DNA from: Clostridiales bacterium
GTDB lineage: Bacteria; Bacillota; Clostridia; Lachnospirales; Lachnospiraceae
Direction: 5' to 3'
DNA: 64,000 nt
Assembly (NCBI GenBank): GCA_019420275.1
Contig: JAHZHN010000006.1
Coordinates: 1 to 64,000, forward strand
Part shown: in pieces, positions 8,726-16,645 of the stretch
Numbering within the stretch: position 1 is the stretch's first letter
Layout: every line of letters begins with the position of its first letter
Notes under the pieces: generated by a model
Told to the model about the DNA's origin: nothing
Database searches by the model: none
What the model saw: the letters and a program-made list of their open reading frames with translations, nothing else
Made by a program: the position numbers and the translations under genes

Positions 8726-9415
8726 TCAATCTCCAAACAGCATATATAACCCAATCAAGAGCATCAACGCTCCCAAGACAGATTTAAATATCTTTGATGT
8801 CAGATTCGCTGCCGTTCCATCCAGGCGATTAGCAAATCCAACCGAAGTTCCTGCTGCTGCAATGATAATGCCATGTCCTACAGAATAACACAGTAGCAAA
8901 AGCGCTCCAAGTATATAATTTCCGCTCTGTGTGGCAATTGCAAGAAGCATAATGATGACAGGCGCTGCACAGTGTGAAGAAAAGACACCCCCAATCATTC
9001 CCACAAAAAATGCTCCCACAAATCCCTGTCTGCCATTCCCGCCAAGGCCATGAACATGAGGAATCAGCTGAATTATCCCCCACATCTGCAGTGCCATCAG
9101 AATCATTAAAATTCCCAAGATGATATGGAGAATCTCCGAATGACCGATCACATGACCAAGAGCTGAAGCAATAAATCCAAGACAGATAAAAGTAACTGCG
9201 GATCCTGCCGCAAAAGTAATTGACAGCAGCAGGGCTCTCCTGTTGTCCTGAATTTCTTCTCCATCTGCCGTCACATATCCTGTTACCAGAGGAATATTAG
9301 ACAAAGCACATGGTGTCAGGGATGTAAAAATCCCGGCAATTAGCGCAAACAGCGGACCAATCCACAGGTTTCCATGTATCATCTCAACAATATTTCTTGA
9401 AAATGTTTCTAACAT
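8726..9415 (-). CDS. CcdA/DsbD-type thiol-disulfide membrane protein
   Basis: Polytopic membrane protein of 229 residues, six predicted helices, of the cytochrome c biogenesis CcdA / DsbD-beta family, which moves electrons from cytoplasmic thioredoxin to the outside. The redox cysteines are C36 in LTPCALSN and C149 in SSHCAAP, placed in the first and fourth helices as in the family. No extracytoplasmic thioredoxin partner or cytochrome c gene is near, so the electron acceptor is unknown. Confidence 0.85.
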   Translation of the reverse strand: MLETFSRNIVEMIHGNLWIGPLFALIAGIFTSLTPCALSNIPLVTGYVTADGEEIQDNRRALLLSITFAAGSAVTFICLGFIASALGHVIGHSEILHIILGILMILMALQMWGIIQLIPHVHGLGGNGRQGFVGAFFVGMIGGVFSSHCAAPVIIMLLAIATQSGNYILGALLLLCYSVGHGIIIAAAGTSVGFANRLDGTAANLTSKIFKSVLGALMLLIGLYMLFGD

Positions 9416-9457
9416 AATAAAATTCCACCTTTTACATTTTTAGGGTTCCAAATGCTT

Positions 9458-9486
9458 ATTGTACTCATTTTTTTGAAAATATGCAA
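9458..9486 (-). promoter_or_regulatory. Promoter of the ccdA-like gene
   Basis: Minus strand TTGCAT (9481-9486), 17-bp spacer, TACAAT (9458-9463). Confidence 0.6.
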
Positions 9487-9539
9487 CCTTAAGAATGAAA
9501 TATGATAGAGTCTTCATAATAATTTATAAAGAAAATTTA

Positions 9540-10148
9540 TCAAAAAGACTTTTTGGCTGCTAAATTCATTGCGAAGTAATTAAAAAGAACTGAAATCCCA
9601 ATCAATAAAATATAGAAAATAAATTTTTCTGATGATACAATCTCTATCATCTCATTTCCAAATTTGAAAAATACAAACATGAAGAAAAGAATAATATACG
9701 GAACAAAACGAACTTTAGAATAATCGAACCAATAATTCAGGAAAATATAGATTGTATTATAAAATATCAAAAAACATGCCATAATCATATTCATTTCCCA
9801 ACTTACATTAATCGGCACGTTCTTAAATCCTGCTATTGCCACACTGTCTATATTAGCAATCAACAATCCTGCTATAATACAAAAATATGACACGATATTT
9901 TTTTCAAAAATTATCTCCCATTTTGAAATTGGAAGTGACAGGAGAAATTGTTTCGTTGCAATGGAATCTTCCATATAACATATCTTTCCTACTGTCCAGC
10001 TAAAAATAAGAGCTGGACACATCATCAATGACACCGTATAATATTTTGCTCCATCTATTATAATTGTTGAAAAGAATACAGCAAATACAATCCCTAAAAT
10101 GATATTCTTTCTATGGAGTAACCAATTTTTCCATAATAAATGTCTCAT
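9540..10148 (-). CDS. ABC-2 type exporter permease
   Basis: Hydrophobic protein of 202 residues with about six membrane segments, rich in Ile, Phe and Lys. It is probably the membrane half of the exporter whose ATPase is encoded 12 bp upstream. I recognise no closer family. Base composition is much more AT-rich than the flanking ccdA and ABC uptake genes, as for all of 9.5-14.8 kb. Peptide export or immunity would fit the neighbouring agr locus and peptidase fragment, but that is inference. Confidence 0.75.
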   Translation of the reverse strand: MRHLLWKNWLLHRKNIILGIVFAVFFSTIIIDGAKYYTVSLMMCPALIFSWTVGKICYMEDSIATKQFLLSLPISKWEIIFEKNIVSYFCIIAGLLIANIDSVAIAGFKNVPINVSWEMNMIMACFLIFYNTIYIFLNYWFDYSKVRFVPYIILFFMFVFFKFGNEMIEIVSSEKFIFYILLIGISVLFNYFAMNLAAKKSF

Positions 10149-10160
10149 ATTTTTTCACCC

Positions 10161-10877
10161 CTAATTCATTTGGTTTATTAAATTTTCTAAATAAACATCA
10201 ATTGGTACATTTTTTGATATAAGATCTTTTGTATTACAATAATCTATGATTTTTCCTTGATGAATAAAGAGAATTCCATCCGATATTTTTTCCATATCCT
10301 CTGTAATGTGAGAAGAAAATATCACGCTTGTCCTATATTCTTCCACTTGTTCTCTCAAGATTTTCAAGATTTCATTTCGAACCAAGGGATCCAATCCGGC
10401 GGTCGGCTCATCCAACAGCAGCAAAGCAGGATGGTGAGCCAAGGCAAGACATAAATTAAATTTCATTTTCATACCTTTTGACAAATCTTTCATTTTGTAA
10501 TTTAATTTTAATCCCATTTTGTTTAACATATCGTTGAAATCAGTTTCTTTCCACGACGGATAAAAAGTCTGATAAAATTTCTTTATTTTCTCCAACCTAC
10601 ACTTTGAAAAAAAGTCTATATTTTCTCCTACATACCCAATCTTTCTTTTATAATCCATTCTTTTATGTACTAGAATATCTTCCCCTTGAAAAAGTATTTT
10701 CCCTTGGTCTGGATCAATAATACGAAGCAGTAGTTTTAAGATTGTACTTTTCCCTGCCCCATTTGCACCGATTAGTCCAATAATTTTCTTTTCCTCTAAT
10801 TGAAAATTGATATGATCTAATAAAAAATCTGGATACCTTTTGCATAAATCTGTTACTTCTAAAATTTCATTTTTCAC
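10161..10877 (-). CDS. ABC transporter ATP-binding protein
   Basis: Cytoplasmic ATPase of 238 residues: Walker A GANGAGKS (37-44), signature LSKGM (132-136), Walker B LLLLDEP (152-158). It is of the ABC-2 exporter kind (bacteriocin immunity, drug or peptide export families). Translationally next to the permease downstream and a 60-residue membrane protein upstream. It is likely transcribed from the LytTR-type promoter at 11591-11651. Confidence 0.9.
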   Translation of the reverse strand: MKNEILEVTDLCKRYPDFLLDHINFQLEEKKIIGLIGANGAGKSTILKLLLRIIDPDQGKILFQGEDILVHKRMDYKRKIGYVGENIDFFSKCRLEKIKKFYQTFYPSWKETDFNDMLNKMGLKLNYKMKDLSKGMKMKFNLCLALAHHPALLLLDEPTAGLDPLVRNEILKILREQVEEYRTSVIFSSHITEDMEKISDGILFIHQGKIIDYCNTKDLISKNVPIDVYLENLINQMN

Positions 10878-10908
10878 AATTTATCAACTCCTAATAAAAC
10901 AACATATC

Positions 10909-11091
10909 TTATTTTTTCTTGTTATTGTAAATAGCAATAGCGACCGATATAAAAAGCAAACAAATTGTTTGTAACATTACTTCTTTTAAACTTCCTTCTT
11001 GTCTTGAAATATATGGTATGACCTCTATCACAAGAAAGAAAAACAGAAAATATTTTAATGTTTTAAAAATTATTTCTTTCATATCTTTCAT
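10909..11091 (-). CDS. Small membrane protein of unknown function
   Basis: Sixty residues with two hydrophobic stretches and a lysine-rich end (YNNKKK). Its ATG overlaps the stop of the S41 fragment upstream (ATGA), which suggests translational coupling in one operon with the ABC genes 31 bp downstream. I do not recognise it. It may be an exporter accessory or immunity peptide. Confidence 0.55.
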   Translation of the reverse strand: MKDMKEIIFKTLKYFLFFFLVIEVIPYISRQEGSLKEVMLQTICLLFISVAIAIYNNKKK

Positions 11092-11591
11092 TCCTTTTTA
11101 TTTTTTAAAAATTCTATTGCTCTTATTAATTGAATATCATTTCCAATATTATTAATATCATTATCTTTAATATAGATATGAGGTTCAATATGTTTAATTT
11201 TTATTTTTTCCCCAATATCATCTACATATTGTTTAGTAGTGAGAGTCATAGCATAATTATTATTCAATTTATATACCGATGCAACATCATTCATACCACA
11301 TGTTGATGTCCCCAGAAACATGATATTTTTTTCATCTTTTATCAGTCTCAAAAATATGAATTCCAAAGAACTACTTGTTAAACCATTAAACAGTATTCCT
11401 ATATTTTTATCACTTACTTCACTTTTTTGAGGATTTAATTGAAATTTTTTAATATCATCTCTACTTTTTAAAAAAAATACTTTTTTACTGTTTATAAAAA
11501 ATTCAGTTAATTTAATTGCTAATTCTATTTTTCCTCCTATATTGTTCCGTATATCTAATATAATATCATTATTATGAACTCTATTTTTAAA
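11088..11591 (-). pseudogene. S41 family peptidase, 5'-truncated remnant
   Basis: The open frame after a stop at 11592-11594 encodes the C-terminal half of a tail-specific (S41) protease: ILDIRNNIGG matches the DLRNNGGG motif, GLTSSSLEF holds the catalytic-serine region, and GTSTCGMNDV and IEPHIYIKDND match the family's C-terminal part. The N-terminal half (about 200 residues) is absent and no ATG, GTG or suitable TTG with a ribosome site begins the frame; the in-frame TTG at 11366 lies past the serine. The stop falls inside the -10 box of a promoter. Probably a deletion fused the promoter to the middle of the gene. Confidence 0.7.
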
Positions 11592-11651
11592 TTATACAGT
11601 AATGTGTTGATTTTTAATTATTTTGTCCTTGATCTGTTCTTTTTTGACCTC
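11591..11651 (-). promoter_or_regulatory. LytTR-type regulated promoter of the S41/ABC operon
   Basis: Minus strand: GAGGTCAAAA (11651-11642) and AAGGACAAAA (11630-11621) are direct repeats 21 bp apart, 8/10 identical. After 24 bp comes TATAATTTAAAA, whose first six bases are the -10 (11596-11591). No -35 consensus is present, as expected for an activated promoter. The layout is nearly the same as in front of agrB. Confidence 0.7.
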
Positions 11652-11769
11652 ATTTATTTATCTTAACAAGAAAATATTATACTTTGATTCTGTAATGTGC
11701 TAAAATAACAGTATTGATAAAATTTTAACATCTATACAATTAAATCAAACACAACGGAGATACCTAATA

Positions 11770-12486
11770 ATGATAAAAATAGCTATATGTGATGATGAAT
11801 CATCTTTTATAACAGAAATTAAGATGAAACTGGAACAGTTTATAAAAATAGAAAAACAACCGGCTACTATTGATGTTTACTCTAATAGTGAGTTTTTACT
11901 AGCTGATATACAAGAAGGGATATATTTTGATCTTTTACTTTTAGATATAGAAATGCCAAATAAAGATGGTATGGAATTAACTCCATTAATAAAGAAAAGT
12001 CTTCCACATGCTGTAATTATTTTTATAACATCTCATTTGGAATATGCCATAGATTCTTTTTCATTATCAATCTTTCGTTATATACCCAAACAAGATTTAA
12101 ATTCCCGGCTATTTACAGCGCTACATGATGCTTTTCATTTCATAAATATAGAACAAGATGATATTTATACAATTCAAACACACACAAATTATGAAAAAAT
12201 TTTTCTCAAAGATGTATTATATATACAAAAAGAAGGAAAAAATACAGTTTTTACAACTTTTAATGGCAAATCAAAAGCACGAAATAGCTTAATAAATATA
12301 TATAAAAAGTTAAAAAAAGATGAATTTTTATATATCGATAAAGGATGTATTGTAAATATTCTTCATATTATGCAAATAAGGAATAATACAGTACGATTAA
12401 AAAATGGAGAGTCCCTTTTTATAAGCAGATCTAGAATATCTGCTATAAAAAAATCAATAAATACATTTTGGGGGGATCATCTTTGA
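11770..12486 (+). CDS. agrA-like: AgrA-type LytTR response regulator
   Basis: Response regulator of 238 residues: receiver domain (about 1-125) with acidic D8/D9 and phospho-acceptor D59 in LLLLDIEMP, then a LytTR DNA-binding domain (about 135-235). LytTR regulators bind two direct repeats about 21 bp apart, which are found at two nearby promoters. GGAGA precedes the ATG. It overlaps the kinase gene by four bases. The composition is very AT-rich. Confidence 0.9.
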   Translation: MIKIAICDDESSFITEIKMKLEQFIKIEKQPATIDVYSNSEFLLADIQEGIYFDLLLLDIEMPNKDGMELTPLIKKSLPHAVIIFITSHLEYAIDSFSLSIFRYIPKQDLNSRLFTALHDAFHFINIEQDDIYTIQTHTNYEKIFLKDVLYIQKEGKNTVFTTFNGKSKARNSLINIYKKLKKDEFLYIDKGCIVNILHIMQIRNNTVRLKNGESLFISRSRISAIKKSINTFWGDHL

Positions 12487-13778
12487 ATACTTTTATTTTT
12501 ATAATAGAATTACTCGCTTCTACTTTAGAAGGATATATCGGAATGAAATTCGCAGAATTATTTTTAAAAAATAAATTTAACAAAAATAAAACAAATTGTA
12601 TTGCAGGAACCCTTTCTTTTTTTCTTGCTATACTGGTTAGCATTATGAATTCATTCAAATTATTTTCTTTTATTACTATTATTTTTGGAATTATAATGAT
12701 TTCTATAATTTCTCATTTTCTTTATGTGAGTACCCTATTACATACTTTTTTAATTATTTCAATTTATTTTATATTTTTAAATTATATCGATTTTTTAGCT
12801 ATTACAACTGTCGGAACACTCCTACAAAATCCACATTACTCAAAAATTGTTGTATCTACACTTGGTTTTTTAAGATTAAGGCAATTGATTATCTGCAAAT
12901 TTTTGCTAATTATTTTTTATTTTTTTGTAAAACATTTTATTAAATTTAAATATCAAAATATAATAAAACATTATATCTTACTTACTGCGTTAACAGGAGT
13001 TTGCATCACATATTTAATTCATTGCTCCATGAAAAAACTAAATTTCCATAACTTTAAAATTTGGATTACTTTCAGTCTTTTAATTGCACTCGGATGGTTA
13101 TTAATTTTCATGTATGATAAAATCATATTAGAAAAAAGCAGAATTGAATTGATGCAAAACAAAAATTTAATACTAGAACAAAATTATAATAAATTAAATT
13201 TAATTTATTCTACAAACGCTCAAATATATCATGACTTCAATAACCATATTACCCTCTTACATCAGTATTTATTAAACAATGATTTGAAAAATGCCCTCAC
13301 CTATTTAGAAGCAGTTGGAAATCCATTAAGAGAAGTGATACATCGAAATTGGACTGATAATGAAACTATCAATACAATAATTTGTAGCAAATATCAAATA
13401 ATACAAAAAAATAATATTAAATTTACTACAAATATAAGTATTCCAAATAAAAACTATATACAACCAAACGATATGTGTACAATTTTAGGTAATCTTATAG
13501 ACAATGGAATTGAAGCTTGTCAAAGAACTCAAAAAAACAAGCACAAATGGATTCATATTATTATTTGCATCGTAAATGCCATGATGATAATAAAAATCGA
13601 AAACGGTAATGAACCATACCTAGAAGGCACTCAACTCTTAACACAAAAAAAAGATAATCTTTTTCATGGCTGGGGACTAAAGAGTGTAAAAAAAACAATT
13701 TCTAAATACGAAGGTTCCTTGCAATGCATAAAAAAGGAAAATAGTTTTCAAGTTGTTGCTATTATAAATTTAGAATAA
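12483..13778 (+). CDS. agrC-like: AgrC-type sensor histidine kinase
   Basis: Membrane kinase of 431 residues: six or seven hydrophobic segments in the first 220 residues, a dimerisation stretch with the phospho-histidine in YHDFNNH (H250), and a GHKL ATPase with N-box LGNLIDNGIEAC and G-box GWGLKSVK. I prefer the TTG start at 12483, which overlaps the agrA stop (TTGA) and sits 7 bases after GGGGGG; the TTG at 12468 would add five residues. By family it senses a cyclic peptide at the membrane and phosphorylates the partner regulator. Confidence 0.88.
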   Translation: MNTFIFIIELLASTLEGYIGMKFAELFLKNKFNKNKTNCIAGTLSFFLAILVSIMNSFKLFSFITIIFGIIMISIISHFLYVSTLLHTFLIISIYFIFLNYIDFLAITTVGTLLQNPHYSKIVVSTLGFLRLRQLIICKFLLIIFYFFVKHFIKFKYQNIIKHYILLTALTGVCITYLIHCSMKKLNFHNFKIWITFSLLIALGWLLIFMYDKIILEKSRIELMQNKNLILEQNYNKLNLIYSTNAQIYHDFNNHITLLHQYLLNNDLKNALTYLEAVGNPLREVIHRNWTDNETINTIICSKYQIIQKNNIKFTTNISIPNKNYIQPNDMCTILGNLIDNGIEACQRTQKNKHKWIHIIICIVNAMMIIKIENGNEPYLEGTQLLTQKKDNLFHGWGLKSVKKTISKYEGSLQCIKKENSFQVVAIINLE

Positions 13779-13785
13779 ATAATTG

Positions 13786-13845
13786 AAGGACATTTTTCAA
13801 CATTTCAAGGACATTTAAAAAAAATCCTTTTAAACATGATATAAT
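13786..13845 (+). promoter_or_regulatory. LytTR-box promoter of agrB-agrD
   Basis: Two identical direct repeats AAGGACATTT (13786-13795 and 13807-13816) start 21 bp apart, two helical turns. The second abuts the -35 position (13817-13822, a weak AAAAAA), and after 23 bp follows TATAAT (13840-13845). This is the arrangement of the staphylococcal AgrA-activated P2/P3 promoters, with a different repeat sequence. Confidence 0.8.
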
Positions 13846-13941
13846 TTAAAACCAGTTATAACTTTGGTTTCTTTTTACACAAAATCCCACAACAAACTTC
13901 TAAAATTTTGAAATACGAAACTCAATCAGAAAGGAATAAAT

Positions 13942-14572
13942 ATGCTTTTAAAAATATCTGAATATGTAACAAATTCTTTTGTAAATAAAAAAATCATCAA
14001 CTCCAATTCGGCTGATATCTATATTTATGGTTTTCAGCTCACTTTGTCTACTTTATTCTCTATTATTACAATAATACTAATTTCTTCATTGATTAATTTC
14101 TTATTTGGTATAATTTTTTGTTCTTTTTTTATGCCTTTGAGATTTTGTGCTGGCGGATATCATTCTAAAACTTATTGGAATTGTTTTATTTTAACCAATT
14201 TGTCTTTTATGTTTGTACTATTTGTGAGTACTTTTTATCTTCCGCTCATTATATATATATTCAATATTTTTCTTAGTTTGTTATTCTCTCTCTGGTTTAA
14301 GGCTCCATGTATAAACAAAAATAATCCTTTAAGTGATACATATATTTGAAAAAAACAGAATATGTACCCATATTATTTTAATTATAGATTTTTTCTCCTT
14401 ATTTATTTTAGATCATTTCGATTTATTGGCCTTTACACTGGGAACACATACTATATTTCTTGTTTTTATCCTTGGTAAACTAGAAAATAAAAAAATTTTA
14501 AGTTCCCCAAAGTTAAAGTTAAAAAATTTTTTCATAAATAACCTTCGATACAACAATCAATTCAGATCATGA
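13942..14572 (+). pseudogene. agrB-like: AgrB-type autoinducer-processing protease, frameshifted
   Basis: AgrB is a membrane cysteine endopeptidase that trims and cyclises the AgrD precursor. The first frame (13942-14349, 135 residues) has the catalytic pair H74 (AGGYH) and C81 (YWNC), seven residues apart as in the family, and ends at a TGA after NNPLSDTYI. The rest of the family, two more hydrophobic helices and a lysine-rich tail, continues in the +1 frame (about 14333-14572, from FEKNRIC). A run of seven As (14349-14355) lies at the break. It may be a real frameshift, a programmed one or an assembly error. Confidence 0.8.
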
Positions 14573-14586
14573 AGGAGGATATTAAA

Positions 14587-14701
14587 ATGAAATTTTTAAA
14601 TTTAATTGCAATTATTGTAAAGAAGATAGCAATCAACGGAACCGGATTAGCTTCGTTGGAGGGATGATCAACCCAAAAAACCAGAATGTTTGAAAAGATA
14701 A
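14587..14701 (+). CDS. agrD-like: AgrD-type cyclic peptide precursor, apparently frameshifted
   Basis: AAGGAGG stands 7 bases before the ATG. The open frame gives a 26-residue peptide (14587-14667) with the amphipathic N-terminus MKFLNLIAIIVKKIAINGTG then LASLEG. In the +1 frame the following bases read WRDDQPKKPECLKR up to a TAA at 14699-14701, very like the conserved QPK-P tail of clostridial AgrD. One extra T after the TCG codon (near 14654-14656) would explain it; the joined precursor would be 37 residues. As it stands no thiol-lactone cysteine and no tail are in frame, so the gene is probably inactive unless frameshifting occurs. Confidence 0.65.
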
Positions 14702-14750
14702 TTATCCATTGAGAAATTAGAGATAATAAATCAACTATTTGTTAATACAA

Positions 14751-14783
14751 AACCCCTATGGGTTTATCGTTCCCATAGGGGTT
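14751..14783 (+). terminator. Terminator of the agr operon
   Basis: Perfect 12-bp GC-rich stem (14751-14762 / 14772-14783) in an AT-rich stretch, 50 bp after the AgrD tail. The T-run is short. The gap from here to 14974 holds only an 11-bp inverted repeat with a 47-base spacer (14820-14830 / 14878-14888) and no gene. Confidence 0.75.
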
Positions 14784-14974
14784 TCATTCTCCCGTCGCGA
14801 TTTCAGCGGGATTTTTATAATGAAAAGAGAGGATTAAAAAATATATATGAAAAACTATGTCTTTATTATACCCTTTTTCTCTTTTCATTCAATTTTCTCC
14901 GTATAAACTTTTCTAAACAAAAAATAAAATAATATGAAGAAAATCTTAGCTTTCTTAGAAGTTTTGGAAGACTC

Positions 14975-15748
14975 TTAATTTCCAGTTTCAATACTGATCT
15001 GATTGAAACGATCCAAAAGGTCATCTACATCCAAATGATCTTTTTCTTCTCCGGCCTTATCGATGATCGCATGTCCTTGATGCATCATGATCAGACGATT
15101 GCCGTATTCTACTGCATAACGAAGATTATGAGTCACCATAATGGTGGTCAGTTTTTTCTCGCGAACTACCTTGTCCGTCAGTTTCATAATCAGTTCCGCC
15201 GTTTTGGGATCCAGCGCCGCCGTATGCTCATCCAGAATCAAAAATTCAATCGGCGTCATGGTAATCATCAAAAGTGCGATTGCCTGACGCTGTCCGCCAG
15301 ATAAAGAACCAACTTTGCTCTCCATCATATCTTCCAGTCCCAGGCCTAACTGGCTTACCATCTCCCGATAATGATCGACTCGTTTCCGATTCGTTCCAAA
15401 TCCGAGGCCAAAAGATTTCCCTTTATTATCTGCCAAAGACATATTTTCTAAAATTGTCATTGACGGGCAAGTTCCCATCGCCGGATCCTGATAGACCCTT
15501 CCAATTTTTCTCTGACGAATATATTCTTTTTGCTTTGTAATATCTTCTCCATTTAAGATAATATTTCCCGCTTCCGCTCCCAAGCTTCCGCAGATTAGGT
15601 TCAGCAAAGACGTTTTCCCAGAACCGTTGCTGCCAATCACAGAAATAAAATCTCCATCATTGATCTTCAAATTAAAGTCTTTAAACAAACAAACTTCATT
15701 GACTGTGCCTATATTATAATATTTGTCGATATGCTGTAACTCTATCAT
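14975..15748 (-). CDS. ABC uptake system ATP-binding protein (COG1101/TrpZ-like)
   Basis: ATPase of 257 residues: Walker A GSNGSGKT (39-46), signature LSGGQ (149-153), and the unusual Walker B/D-loop LDEHTAALD (172-180) found in the ABC family that pairs with COG2984 binding proteins and COG4120 permeases. I chose the ATG at 15748 because it overlaps the permease stop (ATGA); the longer reading to 15865 lies inside the permease gene. Together with the two upstream genes it forms a T-box-controlled importer, perhaps for tryptophan or another amino acid. Confidence 0.9.
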   Translation of the reverse strand: MIELQHIDKYYNIGTVNEVCLFKDFNLKINDGDFISVIGSNGSGKTSLLNLICGSLGAEAGNIILNGEDITKQKEYIRQRKIGRVYQDPAMGTCPSMTILENMSLADNKGKSFGLGFGTNRKRVDHYREMVSQLGLGLEDMMESKVGSLSGGQRQAIALLMITMTPIEFLILDEHTAALDPKTAELIMKLTDKVVREKKLTTIMVTHNLRYAVEYGNRLIMMHQGHAIIDKAGEEKDHLDVDDLLDRFNQISIETGN

Positions 15749-16626
15749 GACTTCACCTTCTTCTTGCGGTCCATGCTGACCAGTAAAATAATCAGGAACA
15801 ATACTGCTGTGATCATCTTCAAATCTGTCGCAGGCAGTCCCAATTCGATAGCAATAGCCACACAAGCCTTATAGATGACAGAACCGATAACAACTGCCGT
15901 TGTTGCTTTGATCAGATTCCCTTTAAATACATTAGTTCCAATGATAACACTTGCAAGACCAATTACGATGGTTCCGGTTCCCATAGAAATTTCAAAAAAT
16001 CTCTGCTGCTGACACATCACGCTTCCTGCAAGGGAAACTAATCCATTGGAAATCGCAAGACCAACAATTTTCACAAATCCGCTGTCCTTTGCCAAAGATG
16101 TGACAATCGTCGGATTATCACCGACCGCCCGGAGCAAATATCCGGATTTCGTTTTTAAATATAAATCAAGGAGGATTTTCGCAATCAGCATGATCAAAAA
16201 GATGATGATCACTGTCTTATATGGTCTCAAAGCATCCGGGAATAATGCATTGACAAAATCATTATCAAAAACAGATCCATAGTTAAATAGAGGCACATTA
16301 GCAGTTCCTCCTACGATCCTTAAGTTAAGGGTATACAATCCCGTCATCACAATAATTCCTGACAACAGATCCCTGACTTTACATTTTACATGAATCAACC
16401 CTGTCACTGTTCCGGCAGCGGCACCGGCTGCAACAGATGCCACCAATGCCAAAAGCGGATTCATTCCTTTTGACAGGATGACCGTCGTGATCGCCGCTCC
16501 CAGAGGAAACGTACTATCCACCGACAAATCCGGAAAATCCAGGATTTTATAAGTAATATATACGCCAAGGGCCATAATCGCATAGATAAACCCCTGCTCA
16601 AACACGCTGATGATTAATTGTTCCAT
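15745..16626 (-). CDS. ABC uptake system permease (COG4120/TrpY-like)
   Basis: Membrane protein of 293 residues with about eight helices, of the family related to branched-chain amino-acid permeases. Motifs such as GVYITYKILDFPDLSVD near the start and GLASVIIGTNVF near residue 225 match COG4120. It overlaps the ATPase gene by four bases and follows the binding protein by 19 bp, so the three form one operon. Confidence 0.88.
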   Translation of the reverse strand: MEQLIISVFEQGFIYAIMALGVYITYKILDFPDLSVDSTFPLGAAITTVILSKGMNPLLALVASVAAGAAAGTVTGLIHVKCKVRDLLSGIIVMTGLYTLNLRIVGGTANVPLFNYGSVFDNDFVNALFPDALRPYKTVIIIFLIMLIAKILLDLYLKTKSGYLLRAVGDNPTIVTSLAKDSGFVKIVGLAISNGLVSLAGSVMCQQQRFFEISMGTGTIVIGLASVIIGTNVFKGNLIKATTAVVIGSVIYKACVAIAIELGLPATDLKMITAVLFLIILLVSMDRKKKVKS

Positions 16627-16645
16627 AGTATTTTACATCTCCTAA

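Noticed and set aside
11088..11366. Independent 92-residue gene starting at TTG 11366
   Set aside because: The upstream codons in the same frame are clearly S41 peptidase sequence, and no ribosome site precedes this TTG.
14820..14888. 11-bp inverted repeat as a terminator or island boundary
   Set aside because: The 47-base spacer is long, there is no T-run and no integrase or partner repeat; it may be chance in AT-rich DNA.
15749..15865. N-terminal extension of the ABC ATPase
   Set aside because: It lies within the permease coding region, has no family similarity, and the ATG at 15748 is coupled to the permease stop.
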